DNA of 64,000 nucleotides from contig NZ_CP091819.1 in NCBI RefSeq assembly GCF_019740355.2, forward strand, positions 2,604,001 to 2,668,000. The letters are read 5' to 3'. Shown here piece after piece: positions 1 to 8,634 of this stretch. The DNA comes from Paracrocinitomix mangrovi (GTDB taxonomy: Bacteria > Bacteroidota > Bacteroidia > Flavobacteriales_D > Crocinitomicaceae). The notes below the pieces were generated by a model. That model was not told where the DNA came from, did no database searches, and saw only the letters and a list, made by a program, of their open reading frames with translations. Made by a program: the position numbers and the translations under genes. Positions within the stretch are counted from its first letter, which is position 1; every line of letters begins with the position of its first letter.

Positions 1-970
<970 letters not shown>

Positions 971-1040
971 TTAAATAGTAATCTGATGTAAAATTACCTC
1001 AAGTAAACTATAAATAAAAATTGTATTTTTTTATACTATT

Positions 1041-1055
1041 ATAGATTCTATCTAT
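1041..1055. promoter_or_regulatory. OxyR-like operator upstream of katG
   Basis: The 15 bases ATAGATTCTATCTAT match the classical OxyR half-site ATAGnTnnnAnCTAT at every fixed position. The site lies 71-97 bases upstream of the two katG start options. I do not see an equally good second half-site 22 bp away, so binding is an inference. Confidence 0.45.
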
Positions 1056-1066
1056 ATTCAATGAAC

Positions 1067-1098
1067 AAAAAAACCGGACTTTTATAACTATCCGGTTT
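1067..1098 (-). terminator. Intrinsic terminator after the dsrE-like gene
   Basis: An 8-bp stem (aaaccgga at 1071-1078 with tccggttt at 1091-1098) is followed in the minus direction by a run of seven T (1073-1067, partly inside the stem). It sits 21 bases after the stop of the DsrE-family gene and upstream of katG, so it separates the two transcripts. Confidence 0.75.
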
Positions 1099-1118
1099 CT
1101 GTTTTTGAACGATTAAAA

Positions 1119-1484
1119 TTAAAATGTCAATGTCGCTGCGCCTTGTAATACAGGTTCATGTATAGCCATAGAACCAACAACTTCAACCCCATCTAACAAA
1201 TCACTTTCAACATACCCTCTAACTTTAGCACAAGGAGGACAAACCCCTACTCTACTGCCACTTTTTAGTACATTATCTATCATTTCTTTCATTGTAGGAT
1301 CAAGAGGATTTAAGTGAACATTATCTGCCGCTCCTTTTCTCACCCAATCTACGGCTGAACTAACTAAAAATACTGTTAAATCCAATCCTGCATTTATTGC
1401 TCCGTTTGCAATACTCCATGCTACTGAAGATCTTTCATTGTCTAATCCGTTTGTAATTACGATTACCATTTTTCTTTTTTCCAT
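1119..1484 (-). CDS. DsrE/DsrF-family sulfur-relay-like protein
   Basis: A 121-residue soluble protein of the DsrE/DsrF fold (family members carry sulfur or bind small thiols). It opens with the typical first strand and loop (MVIVITNGLDNE) and has the alpha/beta alternation of the family. Two cysteines lie in VCPPCAKVRG, near the position where catalytic DsrE cysteines often occur. It lies 35 bases downstream of a thiol dioxygenase gene on the same strand, so the two are probably co-transcribed, which fits a role in thiol or sulfur handling. Family assignment is firm; the substrate is unknown. Confidence 0.8.
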   Translation of the reverse strand: MEKRKMVIVITNGLDNERSSVAWSIANGAINAGLDLTVFLVSSAVDWVRKGAADNVHLNPLDPTMKEMIDNVLKSGSRVGVCPPCAKVRGYVESDLLDGVEVVGSMAIHEPVLQGAATLTF

Positions 1485-1519
1485 TTTTCTAATTTTTAAA
1501 AGTTATTGTTATTTGATTT

Positions 1520-2056
1520 TTATTTATTTGGATTTCCTGGCGTATAAGCATGTAGACTTAATGCAGCCCAGGGAAATGAGTTTCTTACATCATGAAAACA
1601 TTGTTGATTATCCAGATAGGCAACATCTCCCTTTTGGTAAAACTTAGAAGACATTAATTTTCCATCCTCTATGGGTTCAAACCTATTTTCAACAACATTT
1701 CCATGTAAAATTTTAAACATACATCCTCCAGAAGGATGTCCGTGCACGTCTGTTTCATTACCAGACCCCCAGTGAATCAATACTACCTTTAGAAGGTTAT
1801 TATTTATAAGGGTATACTTACCATAAGGCAATAGAACCATTTTGGCTAATTGCAATGGTGATGGGTTAAAGTTTTTAAAAACCTCTTCGAATTGCTTTGC
1901 ACTATAAGGGAAAGATGAAGCATCAAAAGTCAATGCTAACTCATTGCAAAAATGGTCTAAAAGAAGAAGCGTTTGATTTTCAATTTTGTCAATTGCCGTG
2001 TTACTTCCAAAACCAATTGCATTTTGATTAAATGTATGATATATTACTCCGTTCAT
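1520..2056 (-). CDS. Cysteine dioxygenase-family (thiol dioxygenase) cupin protein
   Basis: A 178-residue cupin. Enzymes of this family oxidise cysteine or a related thiol to the sulfinic acid with non-haem iron. Iron ligands H105 and H107 (in VHGHPSGGC) and H155 (CFHDVRN) are present, as are C112 and Y171 at the places of the Cys-Tyr cofactor of mammalian cysteine dioxygenase. The Arg that binds the substrate carboxylate (R60 in mammals, PYGR in bacterial relatives) is replaced by K80 in PYGK, so the preferred thiol may differ. It follows the AraC-type gene by 99 bases and precedes the DsrE gene by 35 bases, all on the minus strand. Confidence 0.82.
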   Translation of the reverse strand: MNGVIYHTFNQNAIGFGSNTAIDKIENQTLLLLDHFCNELALTFDASSFPYSAKQFEEVFKNFNPSPLQLAKMVLLPYGKYTLINNNLLKVVLIHWGSGNETDVHGHPSGGCMFKILHGNVVENRFEPIEDGKLMSSKFYQKGDVAYLDNQQCFHDVRNSFPWAALSLHAYTPGNPNK

Positions 2057-2155
2057 AACCTCTGTTTTTAATTACATCACAAAGGTCAGGAACATGAATC
2101 CCTATTATTTTGTCAGGAAGTTCAAAGATTTGGCTAAAAAGTCCAAAGTATGTTT

Positions 2156-3001
2156 TTATCTAAAATCGGTAGGAGTTACACCTATTATACTCTTAAAAGC
2201 TTTACTAAAATGAGACAAATCTTCAAAGCCTGCATCAAATGCTACCTGAGTAACACTCAAATCAGTATTTTTCAAAAGATTAGCCGCCCTTTCAACTCGT
2301 TTATTCTTGAGCCATTTCCCAGGGCTTTCATTATAAATCTTTTGAAAGTCTCTTTTAAAAGAAGATAAACTGCGGTGCGATAATTCAGCAAACTCTTCTA
2401 ACTTAAGATTAAAACAAAAGTTGTTTTCCATAATGTGTTGAATTGACGGTTTATCTGTTTGGGACAATTCACTAAAATATGAAGTCAGGTTAGCATCTGC
2501 ATTCATTAAGGTAATTAGCAGCTCTTTTAATTTCAACAATAGAATATTATCAGGTGGACGATCTATTCCTCTAAAATAATTGAGCATTGAATAAAAAAAT
2601 CCTTCTAAATACTCTGTTGATTGAACTTCTCTACCAACAAATGGAGCACAATCTTTATTTATTTTCAAAGTATGTTTATTCTTTTCTTCATTAAATACAT
2701 CCTTAATTAGGTCATCTGACAAGAAAAAAGCCAACATACAATAAGCATCATCAAAATACTGATGAATAATTTCTGCCCCTTTTTTTAAATAAAGTACCTG
2801 TCCCGGTTGAAGTGTCCATTCGCCAGATGGAGTCACATACGTTTTTTTGCCACTAAGAACATACACCAGATAATCGTTCTTTGAAAAAATTCCAATGTTA
2901 TCCGCTTCTATTGGACAAGTATATTCAAGACAAACAGTATCGTCATACTGAAATCTGTTAAAGCTTAGATTCTCTTTAACTATTTGGTAAAAATTGAGCA
3001 T
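2156..3001 (-). CDS. AraC-family transcriptional regulator
   Basis: About 281 residues. The N-terminal half is a cupin-like sensor domain (GEWTLQPGQVLYLKKGAE). The C-terminal ~100 residues form the double helix-turn-helix of AraC/XylS regulators, with the signature LSVTQVAFDAGFEDLSHFSKAFK and the ending GVTPTDFR. I chose the ATG at 3001; a TTG at 3043 in the same frame would add 14 residues that do not look like the family N-terminus. It lies directly upstream of the thiol dioxygenase and DsrE genes on the same strand and is the obvious candidate to control them. The inducer is unknown. Confidence 0.9.
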   Translation of the reverse strand: MLNFYQIVKENLSFNRFQYDDTVCLEYTCPIEADNIGIFSKNDYLVYVLSGKKTYVTPSGEWTLQPGQVLYLKKGAEIIHQYFDDAYCMLAFFLSDDLIKDVFNEEKNKHTLKINKDCAPFVGREVQSTEYLEGFFYSMLNYFRGIDRPPDNILLLKLKELLITLMNADANLTSYFSELSQTDKPSIQHIMENNFCFNLKLEEFAELSHRSLSSFKRDFQKIYNESPGKWLKNKRVERAANLLKNTDLSVTQVAFDAGFEDLSHFSKAFKSIIGVTPTDFR

Positions 3002-3127
3002 GATGGTGGTATTTTCAATAAAAATAACAAAAGCATCTAACAATCAAGAATTTGCCTTTTACTAGGTAACTAAATGTATTCTAATTCATAAAGTCATTAA
3101 CTTTAAAGTAAAGATTACAACTTCAAT

Positions 3128-3742
3128 ATGAACAAAGAATTTTGGAACGAAAGGTACAGTGAAAAGGAGTCTGCTTATGGTACTGAGCCAAATGTTTACT
3201 TCAAATCAATTATAGATCAATTGGAACCGGGCAAACTGCTATTACCATGCGAGGGAGAAGGAAGAAATGCAGTTTATGCAGCAAGTACTGGTTGGCAAGT
3301 AGATGCATTTGATCAAAGTGATGCAGGAAAAACAAGGGCTGAAGAATGGGCCAAGGCGAAAGGAACATCATTTAACTATGCCGTTTGTGATTTTGAAGAC
3401 ATTGAGTATGCACCCAACAGTTATGACGCAATTGCATTAATATACACTCATTTCCCACCAGATATTAAAAGACAATATCATCATAAAATTGCCGATTTGA
3501 TTAAGAAGGGAGGACACATTATTCTTGAAGGATTTAGCAAAGATCATTTAGAACATAGCACCAAAAATCCAAAAGCAGGCGGACCAAAACATCCTGACTT
3601 TTTATATAGCCTGGATGAAATTGAAGCATTATTTCCAGGATTTGAAACAATTGAGTTGAAACAAAATGAAGTTGTTTTAGAAGAAGGAATGTATCACGTA
3701 GGATTAAGTTCAGTAATTAGATATTTTGGTAAAAAGAAATAG
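3128..3742 (+). CDS. Class I SAM-dependent methyltransferase (TehB/TPMT-like)
   Basis: A 204-residue cytoplasmic methyltransferase. The N-terminus FWNERYSEKESAYGTEPN and the SAM-binding motif LLLPCEGEGRNAVYAA (around residues 37-52) are typical of small TehB-like enzymes, in which LPCEGEGRN replaces the more usual LDLGCG. An acidic residue closing strand 2 (DAFDQSD) should contact the ribose. Only 2 bases separate it from the VIT-type transporter downstream, so they are likely one operon. The acceptor (metalloid oxyanion or small thiol) cannot be read from the sequence. Confidence 0.85.
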   Translation: MNKEFWNERYSEKESAYGTEPNVYFKSIIDQLEPGKLLLPCEGEGRNAVYAASTGWQVDAFDQSDAGKTRAEEWAKAKGTSFNYAVCDFEDIEYAPNSYDAIALIYTHFPPDIKRQYHHKIADLIKKGGHIILEGFSKDHLEHSTKNPKAGGPKHPDFLYSLDEIEALFPGFETIELKQNEVVLEEGMYHVGLSSVIRYFGKKK

Positions 3743-3744
3743 TT

Positions 3745-4458
3745 ATGGAAGCTCAAAAGGATGAATTAGAAGATTATTTAGCTCCGCATTACATAAACAG
3801 AAGTAATTGGCTACGAGCGGCAGTTTTAGGTGCCAATGATGGTATTTTATCAACGGCCAGTTTGGCCATAGGAGTTGCGGCCGCAAGTAATTTTAGAGAA
3901 CCTGTAGTCTTAGCTTCATTAGCAGGATTGGTAGCCGGCGCACTTTCAATGGCTGCAGGTGAATACGTTTCTGTAAGCTCTCAAACTGATATTGAAAAAG
4001 CGGATATTGAAAGGGAAAAACAAGAACTGGAAGAAATGCCTGAAATTGAGCTACAAAGATTGGCGGCCATATATGAAGAGAGAGGTTTAAAAAAAGAAAC
4101 CGCTTTACTTGTAGCTAAAGAGTTAACTGAAAAAGATGCTCTTGGCACTCATATTAGGGATGAACTTGGAATTAACGAAATTAGTCAGGCTAAACCTATG
4201 CAGGCCGCATTAGCTTCTGGTGCCGCATTCAGTTTGGGAGGATTACTGCCATTACTTGTTACTTTATTTGTGCCAATTGAAGGGATGGAGTATGTGCTAT
4301 ATGGATCCGCAACAGTGTTTTTAATAATTCTGGGAATCGTTGCGGCCAAAACAGGTGGTTCAAAAATCAATAAAGCCATCATAAGGATTACCTTTTGGGG
4401 AACCATTGCAATGGGATTATCCGCATTTGTTGGATACCTGTTTGGAGTGAATGTTTAA
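3745..4458 (+). CDS. VIT1/CCC1-family transmembrane metal (Fe/Mn) transporter
   Basis: A 237-residue integral membrane protein. Family members move ferrous iron or manganese out of the cytoplasm by proton antiport. Hydrophobic segments lie near residues 24-46, 53-76, 152-176, 183-203 and 212-234. The signature GANDGILSTASLAIGVAAA in the first helix and MAAGEYVSVSSQ after the second are diagnostic. The acidic helical hairpin between them (about residues 78-145, rich in Glu) corresponds to the cytoplasmic metal-binding domain of VIT1. It starts 2 bases after the methyltransferase stop, suggesting translational coupling. Confidence 0.9.
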   Translation: MEAQKDELEDYLAPHYINRSNWLRAAVLGANDGILSTASLAIGVAAASNFREPVVLASLAGLVAGALSMAAGEYVSVSSQTDIEKADIEREKQELEEMPEIELQRLAAIYEERGLKKETALLVAKELTEKDALGTHIRDELGINEISQAKPMQAALASGAAFSLGGLLPLLVTLFVPIEGMEYVLYGSATVFLIILGIVAAKTGGSKINKAIIRITFWGTIAMGLSAFVGYLFGVNV

Positions 4459-4474
4459 TCCTAAATAAATAGAA

Positions 4475-4711
4475 ATGAAATTAAGTACATCACAAAAAGT
4501 TGCCAGATTCTTCACCTCTAAGAAAAAATTCTCACAGATGGAAGAAGAATCTAAAAAGTGGACTTTTACTTGCAAAAGCTGTGGTAAAATATCAAATATT
4601 TGGGAAATTGGTGGAATTCGGTACAAGGCAAAAGGTGAGCCCAAAGTCAGTATTAAATGCCCTGAATGTGGGGAGATTGCTATGCAAAAAATCACTAAAA
4701 CAATTGATTAG
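4475..4711 (+). CDS. Small zinc-ribbon protein
   Basis: A 78-residue basic protein with two CxxC knuckles, CKSCGK (C29 and C32) and CPECGE (C59 and C62), about 27 residues apart, as in a zinc ribbon. The N-terminus is lysine-rich. It begins 16 bases after the transporter gene on the same strand and is probably in the same operon. I do not recognise a specific family; nucleic-acid binding is possible but unproven. Confidence 0.65.
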   Translation: MKLSTSQKVARFFTSKKKFSQMEEESKKWTFTCKSCGKISNIWEIGGIRYKAKGEPKVSIKCPECGEIAMQKITKTID

Positions 4712-4772
4712 CACATAACTACCAAAACAATATTTATTATTTGCTCGCGTTTTTCTGCTAAAGACCCAAACA

Positions 4773-5420
4773 ATGAAAAACGCATCTTATCTTTTGGTTT
4801 TAGTAATTCTAACCATTTTCTCTTGCAGGAAAGATCCTTCAGTAAAAATTGAAACTCCAAATGAACCTTCTTCATTTGATTTAGTCACTACTCAAGGTAG
4901 CTGGTGGAAATATGATTGGTTTAAAATAGATAGCCTGGGCAATGAGACACTCACCACTATCAAAGACTGTGTTTATGTTGTTGGTGACACATTAATCAAT
5001 GGAAATACCTTTACTCATCTCCATGGTGATTTTCACATTTTTAATAGCTATGATTGGTTTTGGAGAGATTCAGCTCATTATATAGTGAATCAAAATGGTC
5101 AAAAACTATATAGTACTATTGAGGGGATAGACACATTAGAAATAATAGAAGGTACAGAAGTAAATAACTATTTTATTACAGATGGAACTGAGTATGAAAT
5201 GACTGTTCCGGCCGGAACTTTTAATGTATATGATAGTGAATTACATTATTCGTACAACAATGGTTCTCCTTTTACCAATTGTGAGGATACCTGGGTTAAA
5301 CACACCAAGTTTGCAAATGGAATTGGGATGATCTCAACTCAGACAGGCTTTATATCGCAGATTCAAACTCAATGTAGTTATGATGAATCTAGACTCACCG
5401 AATATTACATTGCTCCTTAG
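4773..5420 (+). CDS. Hypothetical lipoprotein
   Basis: A 215-residue protein with a lipoprotein signal peptide ending in the lipobox IFSC (Cys18). The mature part is rich in Asp, Tyr and Trp and looks like a beta-rich extracytoplasmic domain (GSWWKYDWFKIDSLGNETL; a long paired-strand pattern to the end). Only four cysteines are visible in the mature part and I recognise no catalytic motif. It is convergent with the next lipoprotein gene, which ends only 12 bases away. Confidence 0.7.
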   Translation: MKNASYLLVLVILTIFSCRKDPSVKIETPNEPSSFDLVTTQGSWWKYDWFKIDSLGNETLTTIKDCVYVVGDTLINGNTFTHLHGDFHIFNSYDWFWRDSAHYIVNQNGQKLYSTIEGIDTLEIIEGTEVNNYFITDGTEYEMTVPAGTFNVYDSELHYSYNNGSPFTNCEDTWVKHTKFANGIGMISTQTGFISQIQTQCSYDESRLTEYYIAP

Positions 5421-5432
5421 AGCAATTCAGCG

Positions 5433-6557
5433 CTATTCTTTAACCATACTTTTTACTTCATCTACCTTTTCCTGCCACTTGTCAATATTGGCGGCATTAC
5501 ACCATTCAGCCATTACTACGCTGGCCCAACCAACATTCATGATATGAATGATATCATCTTGAGGATAGGTTTTAAACCTAATTTTTTCTTCTTTGTAAGT
5601 TAACATACCATAAGTACTATCAATAGGCGAGATAATATAGTTACTTACTTCATTTACACCCTTTACTAATTGTTTTCCATACTCAGGAAACTCATTCGAT
5701 TGTAATTCATCTGAAGCGTCTCCGATTAACACTGTCTCTTCCCAAGTATCTTGTAAATTTCTACCATAAACATTGCGTGCACTCATTGACACGCGCCCGT
5801 TCAGGTAATCAAAATAAACCAACATTTCTTGAGGGCTGAAATAAGAATAGGATGCAGTATCTATCACACCGTCATTTACAAACCACTTACTTAATTGAGC
5901 ATACGCTTCATCTATTTGCTCTTTGTTCATGTGGTCAGAAGCATATGGAGAAATTCTTTTTGAGCCTATAGGAATAATAGTATCCTTATCAAATCCCCCA
6001 CCCGGACCATCCGGAGCACACTCGCTTGATTCACCACCCACCGTATACTCAACAAAACCATTACCAATAAATATCGGAAATTCATAATCGCTACCACTTT
6101 CACCACAATAAGCAGATTCCTTTGCCAATGACTTTACACGTTCCTTTAATTTCTTAAAATTTGATTCGTACTTATCTACCTTGGTCACTAACAGTTCAGA
6201 CACACTCCATGAACATTGTCCACTTGTTTGTGTTCCATCATAGTCTTCATAATCACAATCAGCAGCAGCTTCACCAAGAACTTGTTGTACAATGTAAAAT
6301 CCATCTTTTTGTGGAGTTATAAAAGCACCCATAATAGAATCTACTTCAGCTCCTTTGTTGGAGAACTTAATCCAATACGTTCTGTTACCAAGATCATGGT
6401 CTTCAATTCCTAACAATAAACCGGAAGTATAAATAGTAGAATCTTCTGTTTCTTGAATTGGTGTTTCATTGTGTTCAGAACTATCAGATTCTTCTTCATT
6501 ACCGGAACAAGCAGTCAGAATAATTGCACTTACTAAAATGATCTTGATGTTACGCAT
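5433..6557 (-). CDS. Hypothetical lipoprotein
   Basis: A 374-residue lipoprotein: signal peptide with lipobox LTAC (Cys17), then an acidic low-complexity linker (residues 19-42, many Glu and Ser) of the kind that directs Bacteroidota lipoproteins to the surface. The rest is a mixed alpha/beta domain of unknown function, with a Cys pair around CDYEDYDGTQTSGQC and another near CGESGS. It is transcribed towards 5420, convergent with the smaller lipoprotein gene. No known family was recognised. Confidence 0.7.
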   Translation of the reverse strand: MRNIKIILVSAIILTACSGNEEESDSSEHNETPIQETEDSTIYTSGLLLGIEDHDLGNRTYWIKFSNKGAEVDSIMGAFITPQKDGFYIVQQVLGEAAADCDYEDYDGTQTSGQCSWSVSELLVTKVDKYESNFKKLKERVKSLAKESAYCGESGSDYEFPIFIGNGFVEYTVGGESSECAPDGPGGGFDKDTIIPIGSKRISPYASDHMNKEQIDEAYAQLSKWFVNDGVIDTASYSYFSPQEMLVYFDYLNGRVSMSARNVYGRNLQDTWEETVLIGDASDELQSNEFPEYGKQLVKGVNEVSNYIISPIDSTYGMLTYKEEKIRFKTYPQDDIIHIMNVGWASVVMAEWCNAANIDKWQEKVDEVKSMVKE

Positions 6558-6696
6558 GCTTCATAAATTTGGAACAAGATATAAATTCTTCAAATAACGA
6601 CCTTATATCAATTGATTGTCAACAAATTGAAACAACACTTTAATCCAAAATTCACAACATCAAGCAATTTCAATTTTAATTCAATGATCTATTTGC

Positions 6697-6704
6697 TAAG
6701 TTTG
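6697..6704 (+). promoter_or_regulatory. -7 box (TAAGTTTG) directly before a GTG start
   Basis: TAAGTTTG is a perfect Bacteroidota -7 element (TAnnTTTG). It ends only 7 bases before the GTG start at 6712, so transcription would begin at or next to the start codon. I see no convincing TTG element 17-23 bases upstream, so the call is tentative. Confidence 0.35.
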
Positions 6705-6711
6705 TTATACA

Positions 6712-8499
6712 GTGCAAAAAGATCAATCATCCAAATCAATCGCCGTTTTACCTTTCGCCAACATGAGCGACAGAAAGGACAGTGAATTTTTTGCAGATGG
6801 AATCACAGAAGAAATCATCAATGCACTAACACGAATTCATGATCTAAAAGTAACTTCCCGAACATCTTCATTTTATTATAAAGGGAAAAACAATCCTATC
6901 CCTTCAATAGCAAAAGAACTTGGTGTAACACTCATTTTAGAAGGGAGTATTCGCTTTGGAGGAAATAAAGTAAGAATTACTGCTCAGCTCATTCAAGCAG
7001 AAGACGATTTTCACTTTTTTTCTGAAACCTGGGACAGAGAATTGGATGACATCTTTCAGGTACAAGATGAAATAAGTCTTTTGATTGCAGATAAAATCCG
7101 TGAAAACTTTGGTCACTTTGAAATGCAGGACCATTTAGTAAAAAAGCAAACCGAAAACATGAGTGCTTACGAGTATTCATTGATGGCCAAATTCTACAAG
7201 AACAAATGGAATCCGGATGATGCTAAAATTGCGCAAGAATACTTTGAAAAAAGTTTAACACTCGATCCTTTGCACGTAGAATCTATTGTTGGTTTGGCTG
7301 ATGTTTATAGTTTTTTAGGAATGACGGGTGCATTGTCTTTTCAAGATGCCTGGTTAAAGTGTAATGAATTAATAGACAAGGCCCTTGAATTAGACCCTCA
7401 AAATCCTGAAGCTTTTTATCAAAAAGGACATAGTGCATTTTTTACAGAATGTGATTTTTCAAAGGCTTTAGATTATGCTGAAAAGACTATTCAACAGAAA
7501 CCAAATTATGCCGAAGCTCAACAGCTTATGTCATTTCTATTAGTGCTTTCGGGAGATAAAACAGGAGCTAAAAATCATATCGATATTGCATTAAGTATTG
7601 ATCCACATAATCAAGAAACACTATTCTTTAAAGCATACTTTGATTATATGACAGGCCATTTTGAAGATGCTTATGCTCAGCTGTCAACTTGTATTGCTGT
7701 TAATCCTAAAAACATACCTGCACATGCTGTAATGACCTTATGTTTACTTAAGTTAGGAGAATATGATAAGGTGATTCGTTATTTTGATGACATTCAGGTT
7801 CAACTGGTAGAAGGAGAAATTACAGGCGCAATTGCGTTGGCATATGCCAACAAGAATGACTCAGAAAATACCGATAAATATTTTACGCTACTTCAAGAAC
7901 AGGCCAAATCACCAGATGGATTTACTTCAGACTCTTATCTATTTATGATGTATGCAGCAACAGGACAAATAGACAAAGCTTTTGAGTGGGTTGAATCGGC
8001 TATTGAAAATAAGTCTACCTTGTTAATGTTGCGTTATCCTGACCCAATTGTAGACGTATTACGTCAAGACAAGAGATATCAAAAACACTTTGACCAAATA
8101 TTTCAGATAGAACAAAAGGAAGCTACAAAAGCTGAGAAAAAAGCCCTTTTAGACGATTCTTCAGCTGAAGAATACCGATTGAAATTAGTCAGTCACCTTA
8201 AAAGAACCGAACCTTATTTGGATGCCGGATTAACCTTAAGGGATTTAGCTAATCAAATTGATATTCATCCTAACAAACTGTCATGGCTAATCAATGAAAT
8301 GCACGAACAAAACTTTAACCAATTCATAAACAATTATAGAATTGAGCATTTCAAAAAGCTTGCGGTTAATCCTGAAAATGCTCAGTTTAGTATTCTAGGC
8401 CTGGCATACGACAGTGGTTTTAACTCTAAAACCGTTTTTAATACCTACTTCAAAAAGTCAACGGGCATGTCCCCAAAAGAGTGGATTAGCACTCAATAA
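6712..8499 (+). CDS. TolB-like/TPR/AraC-type transcriptional regulator
   Basis: A 595-residue regulator. Residues about 5-120 form the TolB-like N-terminal domain found in many such regulators (SIAVLPFANMSDRKDSEFF, DGITEEIINAL). Residues about 150-460 are tetratricopeptide repeats (for example YEYSLMAKFYKNKWNPDDAK onward). The last ~100 residues are an AraC-type helix-turn-helix domain (LAYDSGFNSKTVFNTYFKK, ending GMSPKEWI). It starts at GTG; the only nearby ATG (6684) is out of frame. No signal peptide or membrane segment is evident, so a cytoplasmic location is likely. It lies just upstream of the dehydrogenase gene, with inverted repeats in between, and is the likely regulator of it. Confidence 0.85.
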   Translation: MQKDQSSKSIAVLPFANMSDRKDSEFFADGITEEIINALTRIHDLKVTSRTSSFYYKGKNNPIPSIAKELGVTLILEGSIRFGGNKVRITAQLIQAEDDFHFFSETWDRELDDIFQVQDEISLLIADKIRENFGHFEMQDHLVKKQTENMSAYEYSLMAKFYKNKWNPDDAKIAQEYFEKSLTLDPLHVESIVGLADVYSFLGMTGALSFQDAWLKCNELIDKALELDPQNPEAFYQKGHSAFFTECDFSKALDYAEKTIQQKPNYAEAQQLMSFLLVLSGDKTGAKNHIDIALSIDPHNQETLFFKAYFDYMTGHFEDAYAQLSTCIAVNPKNIPAHAVMTLCLLKLGEYDKVIRYFDDIQVQLVEGEITGAIALAYANKNDSENTDKYFTLLQEQAKSPDGFTSDSYLFMMYAATGQIDKAFEWVESAIENKSTLLMLRYPDPIVDVLRQDKRYQKHFDQIFQIEQKEATKAEKKALLDDSSAEEYRLKLVSHLKRTEPYLDAGLTLRDLANQIDIHPNKLSWLINEMHEQNFNQFINNYRIEHFKKLAVNPENAQFSILGLAYDSGFNSKTVFNTYFKKSTGMSPKEWISTQ

Positions 8500-8530
8500 C
8501 TTCCATTTTTCTTTAATAAATCCTCTAAAA

Positions 8531-8574
8531 AGGTTCTGAATTATAATTCGGAACCTCATGGTTTTGATTCCGAA
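8531..8574. promoter_or_regulatory. Inverted-repeat operator-like region
   Basis: AGGTTC (8531-8536) pairs with GAACCT (8551-8556), and inside it GAATT pairs with AATTC, giving a 26-base near-perfect palindrome. A further inverted copy, TTCGGAA (8547-8553) against TTCCGAA (8567-8573), follows. No T run follows the palindrome, which argues against a terminator. The block ends just before the putative promoter of the dehydrogenase gene, a usual place for an activator site. Confidence 0.45.
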
Positions 8575-8577
8575 CGT

Positions 8578-8604
8578 TTTGGCGATTTGGCTGCCCTAGA
8601 TTTG
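8578..8604 (+). promoter_or_regulatory. Putative promoter of the dehydrogenase gene
   Basis: TAGATTTG at 8597-8604 is a perfect -7 element. The nearest TTTG (8578-8581) is 15 bases upstream, slightly shorter than the usual 17-23, as might be expected of a promoter that depends on an activator. The start codon is 30 bases downstream. Confidence 0.45.
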
Positions 8605-8634
8605 TCCTCAAATCAAATAACAAAAACGAATATT

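Noticed and set aside
2999-3043. Longer start (TTG 3043) for the AraC-type regulator
   Set aside because: The extra 14 residues do not fit the family N-terminus and an ATG (3001) is available at the expected place.
8531-8556. Intrinsic terminator after the TolB-TPR-AraC gene
   Set aside because: The stem is followed by mixed sequence (CATGGTTTTG) rather than a T run, and further inverted copies suggest an operator instead.
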